In this document: positions 52,925 through 62,967 of the stretch, piece by piece
How positions within the stretch are numbered: the stretch's first letter is position 1
How the letters are laid out: each line of letters starts with the position of its first letter
Assembly (NCBI GenBank): GCA_026647215.1
Contig: JAPKHC010000017.1
Location: forward strand, 1 to 64,000
From: F1-120-MAGs118 sp013360535
GTDB taxonomy: Bacteria > Planctomycetota > UBA1135 > GCA-002686595
Length of the DNA stretch: 64,000 bases
Direction of reading: 5' to 3'
Notes under the pieces: model-generated
Seen by the model: only the letters and a program-made list of their open reading frames with translations
Told to the model about the DNA's origin: nothing
The model's database searches: none
Made by a program: the position numbers and the translations under genes

Positions 52925-54955
52925 ATGCCCCACGACTCCGAAGCCAAGCCGCTCACCCACTGGCGTGGCTACGAGCTCAACCCGTTCCAGGTGCGCGCCG
53001 TCGCCGCGATCCGCGCCGGTCACAACGTGCTGGTCGGCGCGCCGACGGGCGCGGGCAAGACGCTGGTCGCCGAGTACGCGGTCGAAGAGGCCGTCGCGCG
53101 CCGCCGCCGCTGCATCTACACGTCGCCGATCAAGGCGCTCAGCAACCAGAAGTACCGCGATTTCCGCGCCCAGGGCATGGACGTCGGGCTGCTGACCGGC
53201 GACGTGACGCTGCACCCGCGCGCGCAGGTGCTGATCATGACGACCGAGATCCTGCGCAACTCGATCTTCGAGAACCCGCGCGAGCTCGAGGACGTCGAGT
53301 TCGCGGTGTTCGACGAGGTGCACTACCTCGACGACAGCGAGCGCGGCTCGGTCTGGGAGGAGTCGCTGATCTTCGCGCCGCCCTCGATGCGCTTCATCTG
53401 CCTCTCGGCGACCGTGCCCAACATCTTCGAGCTCGGCAAGTGGCTCGGCTCGATCCGCCCGCACGAGCTCGAGGTGATCGAGTCGCGCGACCGGCCCGTG
53501 CCGCTGCACCACCGCGTGTTCGTGCCGCCGGGCACGATCGGCGAGCTGGCCGACCTCGGGCGGCTGCGCAAGCGGGCGGGCGAGCTCGCGCCGCGCCGGG
53601 CGCGCGACCAGCGCTGGAAGAAGGGTGGGCGCGACCGCGGCCCGCGACCGCCGGACCCGGCGCTGGCGACCGAGGTGCTGATCGACGAGATCCAGGACAG
53701 GCGCCTCCTGCCCGCGCTCGTGTTCGCCTTCAGCCGCAAGGACTGCGAGCGGCTCGCCGAGCGCGCCTCCCGCCGCAACCTGCTCAGCCCGGCCGAAGCG
53801 GCACAGATGCTCGCGTTGCAGAAGGAGCTGCTCGAGTCGTTCCAGCTGGGACTCAACGAACTCGACGGCCAGCTGCTCTCCATGGGCCGGCGCGGCATCG
53901 GCTTCCACCACGCCGGCGTGCTCCCGATCCACAAGGAGCTCGTCGAGCGCATGTTCACGTCGGGGCTGCTCAAGCTGCTCTTCACGACGGAGACCTTCGC
54001 GCTCGGCATCAACATGCCCGCGCGCACGGTGATCTTCCACGCGCTCGAGAAGTTCAACGGCGTCGAGATGACCTGGCTGCGCGCGCGCGAGTACATGCAG
54101 ATGGCCGGTCGCGCGGGACGGCAGGGCATCGACGACGAGGGGCTCGTGTATTCGGTGCTGCACGGGCGTGCGCTCACCGAAGCTCCGCTCGAGAAGATCC
54201 TCGGTGGCAATCCCGAGCCGGTGATGAGCCGCTTCCAGCTCTCCTACTCGAGCCTGCTGCACCTCGTGCCGTCGCTCGGCCGCGCGCGCGTGCACGAGGC
54301 CTGGGAAAAGAGCTTCAACCGCTTCCAGCACCGCTCGGGCTCACCCTCGGCGCAGGCGCGCAACCGCCGCCGCCAGGACGAGGTCGTCGACGCGCACCTG
54401 CGTGTGCTCGAGGACCTGGGGTATCTCGAGCCTCCCGAGACGCTCACCGCGCGCGGCAAGATCGCGCGCGTGATCAACGGCTTCGAGCTGCAGGTCACCG
54501 AACTCCTCTACCACGGCGCCCTCGAGACGCTCGGCGCCGAGGCGCTCGCGATCGTGTTCGTCGCGCTGATCCACCAGGAGCGCTTCCGCGGCGGCGGTGG
54601 CCAGCAGCCCAACACGATGTACGCCAACGTCCGCAAGCACGTCGCCCAGACGATTCACCGCGTCACCCAACTCGAGCTCCACCACGGCGTCCCCGACCTC
54701 GTCAAGGAGCCCGACTTCGGCCTCACGCGCGCCGTGATCGCCTGGTGCAACGGCGCGAGCATCGACGAGCTGCCCGAGTTCACCGAAGCCAGCCCCGGCG
54801 ACGTCTGCCGCACGCTGCGCATGGCGATCCAGCTCATGCGCGAAGTCCGCCGCGCCATCGACCCCGACTGGGACGTCTTCGAGCGCCTCGGCTCCGCCAT
54901 CGAACTCATCAACCGCGACGAAGTCGACGCCCGCCGCCAGCTCGAGCTCGGCTGA
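52925..54955 (+). CDS. Ski2-like DExH-box RNA helicase
   Basis: 676 residues. Superfamily 2 helicase of the Ski2/Mtr4/HelY type: Q-like motif (LNPFQVRAV), Walker A APTGAGKT (39-46), TSPIKALSNQKYRDF, TGDV, DEVHYL (DEVH box, about 127-132), CLSATVPN, then the second RecA domain with GFHHAGVLP, TTETFALGINMPARTVIF and MAGRAGRQG, and a C-terminal helical domain. Bacterial homologues occur in actinobacteria and planctomycetes; substrates are structured RNA. ATG52925 is used although the frame is open upstream to 52769. Ends in a strong hairpin. Confidence 0.92.
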   Translation: MPHDSEAKPLTHWRGYELNPFQVRAVAAIRAGHNVLVGAPTGAGKTLVAEYAVEEAVARRRRCIYTSPIKALSNQKYRDFRAQGMDVGLLTGDVTLHPRAQVLIMTTEILRNSIFENPRELEDVEFAVFDEVHYLDDSERGSVWEESLIFAPPSMRFICLSATVPNIFELGKWLGSIRPHELEVIESRDRPVPLHHRVFVPPGTIGELADLGRLRKRAGELAPRRARDQRWKKGGRDRGPRPPDPALATEVLIDEIQDRRLLPALVFAFSRKDCERLAERASRRNLLSPAEAAQMLALQKELLESFQLGLNELDGQLLSMGRRGIGFHHAGVLPIHKELVERMFTSGLLKLLFTTETFALGINMPARTVIFHALEKFNGVEMTWLRAREYMQMAGRAGRQGIDDEGLVYSVLHGRALTEAPLEKILGGNPEPVMSRFQLSYSSLLHLVPSLGRARVHEAWEKSFNRFQHRSGSPSAQARNRRRQDEVVDAHLRVLEDLGYLEPPETLTARGKIARVINGFELQVTELLYHGALETLGAEALAIVFVALIHQERFRGGGGQQPNTMYANVRKHVAQTIHRVTQLELHHGVPDLVKEPDFGLTRAVIAWCNGASIDELPEFTEASPGDVCRTLRMAIQLMREVRRAIDPDWDVFERLGSAIELINRDEVDARRQLELG

Positions 54956-54989
54956 GAGTTCGTGAAGAAATGGGAGTACGAACTCTCAG
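54952..54989 (+). terminator. Hairpin at the end of the helicase gene
   Basis: Perfect 12-bp arms 54952-54963 (ctgagagttcgt) and 54978-54989 around a 14-nt loop; the first arm contains the stop codon TGA 54953-54955. Lies between convergent genes. Confidence 0.55.
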
Positions 54990-55028
54990 GATGCTCGTTG
55001 CGCCGTCGCCTGGCGGCGCCGGGCGGCG

Positions 55029-55052
55029 AGACCGTGAGTGTCCTCACGGTCT
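55029..55052. terminator. Second hairpin between convergent genes
   Basis: Perfect 10-bp arms 55029-55038 (agaccgtgag) and 55043-55052 with loop tgtc, 14 bp downstream of the stop of the minus-strand gene ending at 55066. Probably terminates that gene, or both transcripts. Confidence 0.55.
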
Positions 55053-55065
55053 CTGACGCGCCCCG

Positions 55066-57102
55066 TCAGCGCGCGCGCACGAGCTCGAAGTCGAAGGTGG
55101 CCCGCTGATCGACATGCAGCGCGCCGCGGCGCTGCTGCAACGGCAGCACGTCCTCGTCGCAGCGCAGGTCGAGCACGAATTCGCCCTCGAATGGCAACCA
55201 GCCTTCGAACTCCTGCAACGGGTCCGTGTCCCAGGACGACCACAATCCTGGAAGCTCCATCCAGGTTCCCTGCTCGAGCCGGCGCACCCAGGGCTGAACG
55301 AGCGCGCTCAGGTTGTGGAGGTCGTCGCGCGTGCTCACGCGCACCACGATCGACGGCTTCAACCGCACGGACACCAACTGGTCCCCGCCGCCAGTGAGCG
55401 GCACCCACTCTCCATCGGCGAGCGTCCAAGCGCCACTCGGGTGGAGGCGAAGCTCGATCGCTTCTGGCGCGAGGATTCGCGTCGACGCTCCGGCGAGCTG
55501 GGGATCCTCGACCGCGGGCCACTCGCTCGTATCGAACAACGTGCTGCCGCGCATGCGCCACGCCACGTTTCCGCCGTGCAATTCGATGTCCTGGCCCGAG
55601 GCAGCATGCCGGAAGCGAACGCGGTACTCGAGCAACGTGGACAGCGCGACCCGCTCGACATGCTCGGGACAACGAGTCACGTCGATCGTGGTGACGAACG
55701 GCAGCGGTTGGGAAAGCGCGAACTCGTGGCGGCCGCGCAACACCAGCGCCGTCGCGAAACGCATTCGGTCCGCAACGACCGGCATGAACTTGAAGTAGGC
55801 CTGCCCGCCCCCATCGACGGGCCTGAGGCCGGCCGCGAGCTCGCTCGCTTCGACGCCCGCTGGCAGCTCGAGCTCGATCCGCAGCAACCTCCACGGGTCC
55901 GACTCACGTGGCGCGGTCTCGATCACCACTTCGAGCGCATCGGTACCCGCGACGACGAAGCGCTTGCTCCCGAGCGTCACGAGCCCGGTCGAGTCGATCG
56001 GCGCGGCGACGATCTCCGCGAGGTACTCGCCGTCGGCCAGGAACCCGACGTCCTCGCGCCACGGCCCATCGGGCGGCGCCTCACGATGACGCCAGCTGCC
56101 GCTCGCGGAATACCGGGCGCCCAGCTTGATCTGGCGCGTGCCGCCGTCGCTCCCCGCTTCCGGCGCACTCGCGAGCTTCGTCGGCCGCACGACCAGCACC
56201 GCATCCCGCGGCCAGAAGTCCGCCGGCCGATGCCAGAGCACCCGCACCGAACCGCTGCGTTCGGGTCGCAGCTCGTACACTCGTCCTGAGCCGAGCTCGA
56301 CCAGCTCCTCCACTTCCCCCACGCCGTCGATCACGGCATGGACGAGCGCGTGGCGCGACTCGTCGAGCTCCCGCACGCCGAGCTCGTCGATGCGCACGGG
56401 CTCTCCCGTCATCTGGAATCCGAGCGAGATCCGGTAGAAACCTCCGGCCGCCATGGGCGTCGAGATGAGCAGTTCCGCCGCGCTCGCGAGCTCCCGCGTC
56501 CGCGGATCGATCACGCGCACCAGCGTCTCCGGCGCCGGTCGCAGCACGAGCACGTCCGTGCCATCGAAGCGCGGCTCGAATCCCCCGCGCACCGCGGCCT
56601 CGACGAAGCGACGTCCCCCTACACGCGCGGCCCACAGCTCGACCGAGACTACCTCCGCTCCCTCGCAAGGAAGCTCGGCGCTCCAACGCCCCGCCTCGAC
56701 CCGCCCCGTCACCCGATGTTCGAATCCGCCGCGCTCGGCCAGCACGAACGTCACGCTGCCTTCGTCGACCGCGAGCGCCGCGCCTGTCGCCTCCTCGACG
56801 CGCACCGACACGTCCCAAACCTCGCGAGCCTCGATCCGTTCGACCTGCGCCACCGCGATCTCGACCCGCTCGTTCTCGACCTCCAGCTGGCGCTGCGTCG
56901 CTCGAGGGGCCCGCGTCTCGACGGCGACCACCTCCTCGCTCTCCACCTGCGCCGCCGACAACTGCTCCCGCTCGTCGCCGCTCACCGCGTACACGCCTGC
57001 CGCCACCAACAACGTCAGCGCGAACACCCAGCGCAAGATCACGGGAACGTTGCGCACGCCGGCGATGCTCGACGGAGGCCGGATCGCTGTCAAGCGCTTC
57101 AC
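55066..57102 (-). CDS. Membrane-anchored beta-rich protein, array member 1 (most downstream)
   Basis: 678 residues from GTG57102, which overlaps the preceding gene's stop (GTGA). An N-terminal membrane anchor (about 20-45: VPVILRWVFALTLLVAAGVYAV) is followed by a long extracytoplasmic region made of beta-sandwich-like units, with recurring sentences such as L..V......AS.AELLIS and PPDGPW..DVGFL.DGEYLAEIVA that recall carboxypeptidase-regulatory-like or Ig-like domains. No catalytic motif seen. It shares overall plan, codon use and strand with the four genes upstream. Probably a surface or periplasmic binding/structural protein. Confidence 0.72.
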   Translation of the reverse strand: MKRLTAIRPPSSIAGVRNVPVILRWVFALTLLVAAGVYAVSGDEREQLSAAQVESEEVVAVETRAPRATQRQLEVENERVEIAVAQVERIEAREVWDVSVRVEEATGAALAVDEGSVTFVLAERGGFEHRVTGRVEAGRWSAELPCEGAEVVSVELWAARVGGRRFVEAAVRGGFEPRFDGTDVLVLRPAPETLVRVIDPRTRELASAAELLISTPMAAGGFYRISLGFQMTGEPVRIDELGVRELDESRHALVHAVIDGVGEVEELVELGSGRVYELRPERSGSVRVLWHRPADFWPRDAVLVVRPTKLASAPEAGSDGGTRQIKLGARYSASGSWRHREAPPDGPWREDVGFLADGEYLAEIVAAPIDSTGLVTLGSKRFVVAGTDALEVVIETAPRESDPWRLLRIELELPAGVEASELAAGLRPVDGGGQAYFKFMPVVADRMRFATALVLRGRHEFALSQPLPFVTTIDVTRCPEHVERVALSTLLEYRVRFRHAASGQDIELHGGNVAWRMRGSTLFDTSEWPAVEDPQLAGASTRILAPEAIELRLHPSGAWTLADGEWVPLTGGGDQLVSVRLKPSIVVRVSTRDDLHNLSALVQPWVRRLEQGTWMELPGLWSSWDTDPLQEFEGWLPFEGEFVLDLRCDEDVLPLQQRRGALHVDQRATFDFELVRAR

Positions 57103-58721
57103 CGTGAGCTCACGAGCTCGAGCGTGACGGTCGTCACGTCCCCGTCGCGCACGTCGACTCCCAGTGGGCCGACCGGTCGGAAGCCCTCGAACTCGCCGAA
57201 TTCGAACGTGAGCGCGCCGGCGCGGTCGACCACGACCGAGGCGTGGCCGCCGAGCACTCGCGTCACGACTCCCACCGAGCCGTCCCAACGCACGGTCAGC
57301 GTCGGCGGCAAGCGCTCCTCGGGATCGGCGCACTGCAACTGGAACCGAACGGTCGGAAGGCATTGGATCTCGATGCAGTGTTCCCCGTGAGCAAGCCGCC
57401 CCGTGGGCGCCGGCTGATCGAGTCTCCATCCCGTCGCGCGCGGCAAGCGGAACTCGATGCCGTTCGGCGCGAGCAGTGTCGCGCGCCCCGAGACATCGAC
57501 GCCCGCCCAGCGAAATTCGAGCTCCGACTCATCCGAGCACGTGCCGACCGGGCGCCACTCGAAGCCGGGAAGCCGCGCCGGCTGCGTTCCGTGCGTGTTC
57601 ACGAACGCGAGCGTGGTCGGACGTCTCCGCGGCGCGAGCAGGTCGAGCTCGACCCCCTCTCCCGCCTGCAGTTCGAACTCCTCGCACCACATCGCCGGCT
57701 CGCCGACGATCACTCGATAGCGACCCGCGGGCAAGCGCCGGGACTCGAGCTTGCGCCCCTCCAAACCCGGATCGTCGTCCAGCCGATCTCCGTTCCAGCC
57801 GCTCTCGAGCCCCGTCTCGAGGTTCCGCAGCGAAACCGCGTCGAACCAGTTTCCGTCCTCCCCGCGCCAGCGCACCCGGCCTTCAACGCGCCCGAAGCCC
57901 GCGAGCAGGTCGCTTTGCGGCTCCAGCAACACTTCGCTGCATTCACCCGCGAGTACCTCGAACTGGGCGCGTGCAACCTCAGCGTCACCCTCCAGCGCGA
58001 GGAACGTCGAAGCCGTCGCGACGTGACAACCCGGATCGAGGTTCTCCACAAGCACCTCCGTCGACGACAACAGGAACGTCGCCACATCGCGCGCGACGGG
58101 CCCAGGCTCCCCCACGAGTGGCAACGCGCAACGTGCAACGCTCAGGTTCGGCGGTGACTCGAACAGATCCGACCTGGCGAGGCGCATTCGAGCACTTCCC
58201 GCGCGGCGCAGGCGCACCGTGACGGAACCTCCCTCCAACGCGACGAGCGCGGTTGCCCAACCATGGCCGGGTGCGGCAACCTGCAGCGTCAAGTTCATCC
58301 GACCCTGCGCAACCGTCGCCAGGTCCAGTGGCGCGCGAAACAGGTACGAATCATCCTTGCGCACGTCGAGCGCGAGCGCCCGCAGCGGATCGGTCGCGTT
58401 CGCCCCCGTCGGCCGCGAGAGCCCGCGGATCTGCACCGTCGGCAACGCCTCTCCGCTCACTTCGTCCAGCACATGCAGCCAGCACGCCCCCGCCTCCGTC
58501 GCCGCTTCGTCGGACATCGGCGCGACGGCCTCTCGTCCCGCACCACCCTCGCTGTTCGCCGACGCTTCCGTCGACGATTCCAACGCGACCGCGCTCTCCA
58601 GCTCCTGCAGCCGCCGCGTATCCAATTCCCCCGAATTCATGCTCCAACGCACGCCCACGACACCGCCCAGCACGCCCACCAGCGCGAGCATCCAGCGCAG
58701 CGAAAGCGGGAGTTTGCGCAT
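57099..58721 (-). CDS. Membrane-anchored beta-rich protein, array member 2
   Basis: 540 residues from ATG58721. N-terminal anchor at about 5-27 (LSLRWMLALVGVLGGVVGVRW), a Ser/Glu/Ala spacer, then beta-sandwich-like units: ACWLHVLDEVSGEALPTVQIRGL, SVTVRLRRAGSARMRL, VGRVEGRVRWRGEDGNW, LPAGRYRVIVGEPAMW. The repeated pattern LPAGRY.V / LAPGTY is typical of carboxypeptidase-regulatory-like domains. Its stop overlaps the next gene's GTG. No enzymatic motif. Function unknown. Confidence 0.72.
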   Translation of the reverse strand: MRKLPLSLRWMLALVGVLGGVVGVRWSMNSGELDTRRLQELESAVALESSTEASANSEGGAGREAVAPMSDEAATEAGACWLHVLDEVSGEALPTVQIRGLSRPTGANATDPLRALALDVRKDDSYLFRAPLDLATVAQGRMNLTLQVAAPGHGWATALVALEGGSVTVRLRRAGSARMRLARSDLFESPPNLSVARCALPLVGEPGPVARDVATFLLSSTEVLVENLDPGCHVATASTFLALEGDAEVARAQFEVLAGECSEVLLEPQSDLLAGFGRVEGRVRWRGEDGNWFDAVSLRNLETGLESGWNGDRLDDDPGLEGRKLESRRLPAGRYRVIVGEPAMWCEEFELQAGEGVELDLLAPRRRPTTLAFVNTHGTQPARLPGFEWRPVGTCSDESELEFRWAGVDVSGRATLLAPNGIEFRLPRATGWRLDQPAPTGRLAHGEHCIEIQCLPTVRFQLQCADPEERLPPTLTVRWDGSVGVVTRVLGGHASVVVDRAGALTFEFGEFEGFRPVGPLGVDVRDGDVTTVTLELVSSR

Positions 58722-58750
58722 GAGGCGTCTTCGATGCCCTGTGGTCGGTC

Positions 58751-58846
58751 GCGCCGAGTCAGCGCTCCACCACCAGCGGCAGCTCGATCAGGCGGTCGTC
58801 GCCGGCGGAGACGTTCACGGCGAGGTTGGGGAGCGGCTCGTAGCCC
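58751..58846. repeat. 96-bp direct repeat, copy 1
   Basis: Matches 62968-63063 at 94 of 96 positions. It covers the last 29 codons and stop of array member 3 plus 8 bp downstream. Identity falls off sharply on both sides. Confidence 0.9.
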
Positions 58847-60810
58847 TCGAGCTTGCGGAACTTGAGTTCGTACTCGCCGGGCTCAGGGAACCAGACGCGC
58901 TGTTCCTCGCCGAAGCCGGACTCAAGGCGGATGCGTTCCTGAAAGAGGTACCGACCGGCCGAGTCGGAGAGGCTGCGCTCGACCTTGAATCGCAAGGGAA
59001 CCGTGATGCGCTGGCCGTCGCGCAGGAGATGGAAGCGCAAGTACGGCGCGGGCACGAGGGTGACGACGTGCTCACCACCCCCGTCGAGGCGTTGCGCGTC
59101 TCCGTTCTGCAGCTGGAGCGGGCCAAAGCGCGGAAGCAGGACCTCGATCGAGGCGGACGGCGCGAGGAACTCGAACACGCCGGGTTGTCCCGACACCGCG
59201 TCGGAGCGATTCCGGCGCGAGTGGCCGATTTCGAGCAAGGACCTCCACTCGAGGGTCGTCGGGAGCGGCCCGACGTGTGCCGCCTCGGTGACGAGTCGCA
59301 CCCGAAACGGCTGCGGCGAAGGAATCGTGATGCGGCGGATTTCCCTCGTGCCGGCGCCGACGGTCACGATCGTTCGCAGCGCAAGGTCACCCGAGACCGT
59401 CAGCTCGTAGTCTCCGGGCGACACGAACTCCGGACCCGTGCGCCCTGTCCTCCGGTCGAACGACAGGCTCGACCTGCTGTTCGTGGTCCTGCCGCCCTCG
59501 ATCCGGCAGAGGCTCACCCTGCGAGTCGGCGCGTCGACGTATTCCGCGGGGACGTCGAGTTCGAAGGCGAGCCTCGACGGCAGCGCCTCGAGTTCGAACG
59601 CGCTCTCGAGCTCGACTTCCACGCGCTGCCCGGATTCCACGGCAAAACGCCCTTGCGCGAGCGGCGTAAGCTGGACCAGATCCTCCTGCGCGAAGGAAAA
59701 GTGAGCGATGTACGTGCCCGGAGCGAGCCCTTCGAAGCGCGCGCGCCGACAAGGGCCCTGATCCTCGAGGCGCGAACCGACGGCCTCAACCCACCTGTGG
59801 TTCTGCGGCCGAGGCTCGATCACGTTCGAACCGGGGGGATCCGACGTGACGGCCAGAATGCCGGTCTCTTCCTCGCTCTCGAGTCTCGCGAGAACCTTCG
59901 GACTGTCGCTCATGCCCAAGTCCACGAGTTGCTCCGGGATTCGCCAGTCGAGTTGCACCGCGGCTCCGCGCTGCAGCCAGATCGCGTGCGTGCCGCCCGA
60001 GCCGAGCGCCACCGCGATGCGTCGTTCCGCCCGTCCCTCCGCGCGCACCGCGAACTCCACCCGTCCGCAGAGCCCAAGGATCGGCGGCAGGCACCAGTCC
60101 AGTCCGATCGGATCGCGGCCGAAGTTCTGGACCTTCGCGCGAGCGTACAGCGGTTCGAGAATGCTCTCGTATTCCCAGTTGAACGGCTCGTCACCGCGCA
60201 CGAGTTCCAGTTCGCCGCGTTCGATGGGCTCGCCAGTCTCCATGTCCCGAACGATCAGACGCGTCGTTGGAGCAGGCTCATAACGAAGGACCCGCTCGCC
60301 GTCCGTCTCCAGCGGCAGGCTCTCGAAGCCCTTCGCTGGCCTGAAGCGCACGCCGTTCGCCGACGCACCGTGGACGCGCACCTCGGCCAGCTCGAATCTC
60401 TTGCGATGGAAGCGGATCTCGATGAACCCGTCCTCCACGAAGTGGTGCTCGCGCAAGCTCCGACCATCGCGCCCGACCAGCTCGTACGCGACGACCGGGC
60501 TCTCCTCGCCGTAGTCGTCGTCCTCTCGAGAAGGCACGAGCGGCAAGCCCTCGATCCGTACCCGCCAAGGCTCTCGCTCAGCTTCGTCGTCGACGTCGAG
60601 CGCCACTGCCGGCTCGGCCGCTTGCGTCGAGCCGTTCCCAATCTGGCGATCGGCTCGCGCTTCGCTCGAGCTGGCGACAGCCGGACGCGCCTTCCCTGCG
60701 TCCAACGCAGATCCGCTCTCTTCGACTCCAGACCGCGTCGCGCACGCGCCCAGGAGCCCGAGCATCACGGCGAGAAGCAGACTTCGATGAGAGGTCAACA
60801 AGTTGAGCAT
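58759..60810 (-). CDS. Lipoprotein with repeated beta units, array member 3
   Basis: 683 residues from ATG60810. Lipoprotein signal with lipobox LLGAC (Cys22), so anchored by lipid rather than by a helix. The body has several beta-sandwich-like units: RLIVRDMETGEPIERGELEL, IAVALGSGGTHAIWL, FEGLAPGTYIAHF, VSPGDYELTVSGDLALRTI, RVWFPEPGEYELKF, and ends LPNLAVNVSAGDDRLIELPLVVER. The C-terminal half is closely related to array member 5, with near-identical final 29 codons at DNA level. No known family can be named. Confidence 0.75.
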   Translation of the reverse strand: MLNLLTSHRSLLLAVMLGLLGACATRSGVEESGSALDAGKARPAVASSSEARADRQIGNGSTQAAEPAVALDVDDEAEREPWRVRIEGLPLVPSREDDDYGEESPVVAYELVGRDGRSLREHHFVEDGFIEIRFHRKRFELAEVRVHGASANGVRFRPAKGFESLPLETDGERVLRYEPAPTTRLIVRDMETGEPIERGELELVRGDEPFNWEYESILEPLYARAKVQNFGRDPIGLDWCLPPILGLCGRVEFAVRAEGRAERRIAVALGSGGTHAIWLQRGAAVQLDWRIPEQLVDLGMSDSPKVLARLESEEETGILAVTSDPPGSNVIEPRPQNHRWVEAVGSRLEDQGPCRRARFEGLAPGTYIAHFSFAQEDLVQLTPLAQGRFAVESGQRVEVELESAFELEALPSRLAFELDVPAEYVDAPTRRVSLCRIEGGRTTNSRSSLSFDRRTGRTGPEFVSPGDYELTVSGDLALRTIVTVGAGTREIRRITIPSPQPFRVRLVTEAAHVGPLPTTLEWRSLLEIGHSRRNRSDAVSGQPGVFEFLAPSASIEVLLPRFGPLQLQNGDAQRLDGGGEHVVTLVPAPYLRFHLLRDGQRITVPLRFKVERSLSDSAGRYLFQERIRLESGFGEEQRVWFPEPGEYELKFRKLEGYEPLPNLAVNVSAGDDRLIELPLVVER

Positions 60811-60859
60811 GCGGCCTTCGATGCCAGATGGCGGGTGAACCGTCACCGAGTCGCGCAGA

Positions 60860-62926
60860 TCAGCGCCCCCTGACCAGCGTGAGCTCGACCACCCGATCAT
60901 CGCCCCGCTTCACGTCCACCGCCAGATCTGGAATCGGCTCGAAGCCGGGCAGCTCACCGAACGTGATCCGTTGTTCGCCGAAGCGGGTGAACCAGACGTG
61001 GAGCTCGTTGGGAAAGCTGGAGCCGACGGCGACACGTTTGCGCGGAGCGCTGACGGCCAATCCGAAATCCGGCTCGGCGTGCACCGAGATCGACATGCCG
61101 ATCGGAATTCGCACCGGCTTGCCGTCGTCGAGGAACCGCAGGCGGAATCTGGCCTTGTCGACGGCGACGACCTCGTGGAGACCGGGCGCAGCGAGCCTCA
61201 ACCACGGGCCGCCGGCCAGTTCGTAGCGAGAATCGTCCTCGATGGCGATTTCGATCGGCAGGCTCTGGGTGAAGAGCTCGAAGGTGCCGGGTTGGTTCGC
61301 GACACGTTCGACCATTCCATCGGTCTGGCTCTCGCCGATCGGCCGCCAATGCAGGCGCTCGCGACGCGCGGCGGTGTCACCCGAGTCCAACCGAAGGTGA
61401 ACCTCGAGGCGCTGGAACGGAGGGGCCCGCAGCCGGACGGGCTGCTCGGAGGTTGCCGAATGCTCGAACTCGAGCGTGAACTCGCGCAGGCCCGTCACCG
61501 AGGCACGGAAGCTGCCGTACGGCACCGGAAAGGCTTCCGTCTTCCACGTCGAGAACAAGGCGAGCGTCCGCCCCTGGCTCCAGCCCTCGGTGGTGCGCCG
61601 CTGGATTCGGACACGCTCGCCGCGTGGCGAGGCCGAGTCATCGGAGAGCTCGATCGCCAGTTGGAGCGGCGACTGCGGTTCCCCCGCAGCAGTCGAGTCG
61701 CGCAGCACCACCTCGGTGCGATGCCCGGCGCGGACCCGAAACGAAGCCTGAGCGACGGGACTTCCTTCGCTCGACCAAATCGATCTCTCCGTCACGGTCG
61801 CTCGGTACGACCCCGGCGCCAGACCTTCGACGACCACGACGGGCTCCGGCCTGCGCCCGAGGCTCGCGGGCGTGCCGTCGTTCGTGTCGAACTCGAAGCG
61901 ACTGTAGCGTGCGGTCCTCACGAGCTCGTCCGAGGTCGCGACGCCTTGCGCGTCCCTTGTTTCGACGACCAGTTCGATGGAATCGGCGAAGAACTCCTCC
62001 TCCGAGAGATCGTGCCGCTCGGGCAGCGACCAGCTCAATTTCGCACTTCCAGCGAGCCGCAGGCGGACCACGTGGGTCTCGCCGGAACCCAGCGAGAATT
62101 CCACGGAGCTGGCGACATGCCCCTCGGCGCGGACGATCGCAACGAGCTTCGGACCCGGCTGAAGGAACCACCAACGGCGCGGATGGAGCTCGAGCGTCTC
62201 CTCTTCGCAGATCCCGCCCCAGCCCTGCTCGACGGAAGCGAGCGGTGACGAAGAGAGCTCGTCGTCGAAGGTGCAGTGGAACGGCTGGATCGGAGCGCCG
62301 CTCCCGGCGTCGACCACACGAAGCGTCGTGACTGGGGCGGCTTCGACTTCGATCTCTGGAATGGTCCCGAGTTCGAGCGGCAAGCGCTCGAAGCCCGCTC
62401 TCGGGCTCCACAGGCGCTCGCGTCGAAGGACGCCCGCGACCTTCACCTCAACGATGTCCTCCGCGACGAAAGGAAGCTCGAAACTCCACGCACCGTCCTT
62501 GATCGTGCTCGCCCTGCGCAGTCGCACGCCGCCCACGCCTTCGAAGTCGAGCAGCAGTTCGCCTTCGGCAATAGTCCACAGGTCGAACGAATCGCGAGCA
62601 GGCTCCGGTCCGACGAACGTCACACGGCCGCTCCAGCGCTCGCCCGTGCCAGGCCGCGCCGTGCGAGCGCCCCGCGCGTCCGGGGACACGGGAACACGCT
62701 CCGCGTCGGCCTGGTCAACGTCGTCCGTATCCGCACCTCGCTCGGTTTCGCGCGACGGTGGCGCCGCAGATCGAGCCGCCAAATCCGAAGGTGTCTCCTG
62801 AATCGCGATCACCGGATGCGCATTCGAGTCATCCGTCGGCCACCGCACGAGCACCCGATCGATCGCCATGACGGCGAACACCAGCGCCACGAACCACCAG
62901 CCGAGCCTGCGAGGAAAGCTGCGCAT
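60860..62926 (-). CDS. Membrane-anchored beta-rich protein, array member 4
   Basis: 688 residues from ATG62926. N-terminal anchor (about 5-27: RRLGWWFVALVFAVMAIDRVLV), an acidic/Ser/Pro spacer, then beta units with the array's phrases: TTLRVVDAGSGAPIQPF, FSLGSGETHVVRLRLAGSAKL, VEGLAPGSYRATVTERS, LPGFEPIPDLAVDVKRGDDRVVELTLVRGR. The C-terminus is a diverged form of members 3 and 5. A longer frame to 62965 would need a TTG start. Gap to the next member is 49 bp on each side. Unknown function. Confidence 0.74.
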   Translation of the reverse strand: MRSFPRRLGWWFVALVFAVMAIDRVLVRWPTDDSNAHPVIAIQETPSDLAARSAAPPSRETERGADTDDVDQADAERVPVSPDARGARTARPGTGERWSGRVTFVGPEPARDSFDLWTIAEGELLLDFEGVGGVRLRRASTIKDGAWSFELPFVAEDIVEVKVAGVLRRERLWSPRAGFERLPLELGTIPEIEVEAAPVTTLRVVDAGSGAPIQPFHCTFDDELSSSPLASVEQGWGGICEEETLELHPRRWWFLQPGPKLVAIVRAEGHVASSVEFSLGSGETHVVRLRLAGSAKLSWSLPERHDLSEEEFFADSIELVVETRDAQGVATSDELVRTARYSRFEFDTNDGTPASLGRRPEPVVVVEGLAPGSYRATVTERSIWSSEGSPVAQASFRVRAGHRTEVVLRDSTAAGEPQSPLQLAIELSDDSASPRGERVRIQRRTTEGWSQGRTLALFSTWKTEAFPVPYGSFRASVTGLREFTLEFEHSATSEQPVRLRAPPFQRLEVHLRLDSGDTAARRERLHWRPIGESQTDGMVERVANQPGTFELFTQSLPIEIAIEDDSRYELAGGPWLRLAAPGLHEVVAVDKARFRLRFLDDGKPVRIPIGMSISVHAEPDFGLAVSAPRKRVAVGSSFPNELHVWFTRFGEQRITFGELPGFEPIPDLAVDVKRGDDRVVELTLVRGR

Positions 62927-62967
62927 GGGAAGTCCGATACTTGACCTCTCGTGCGAGGCTGTCAAGC

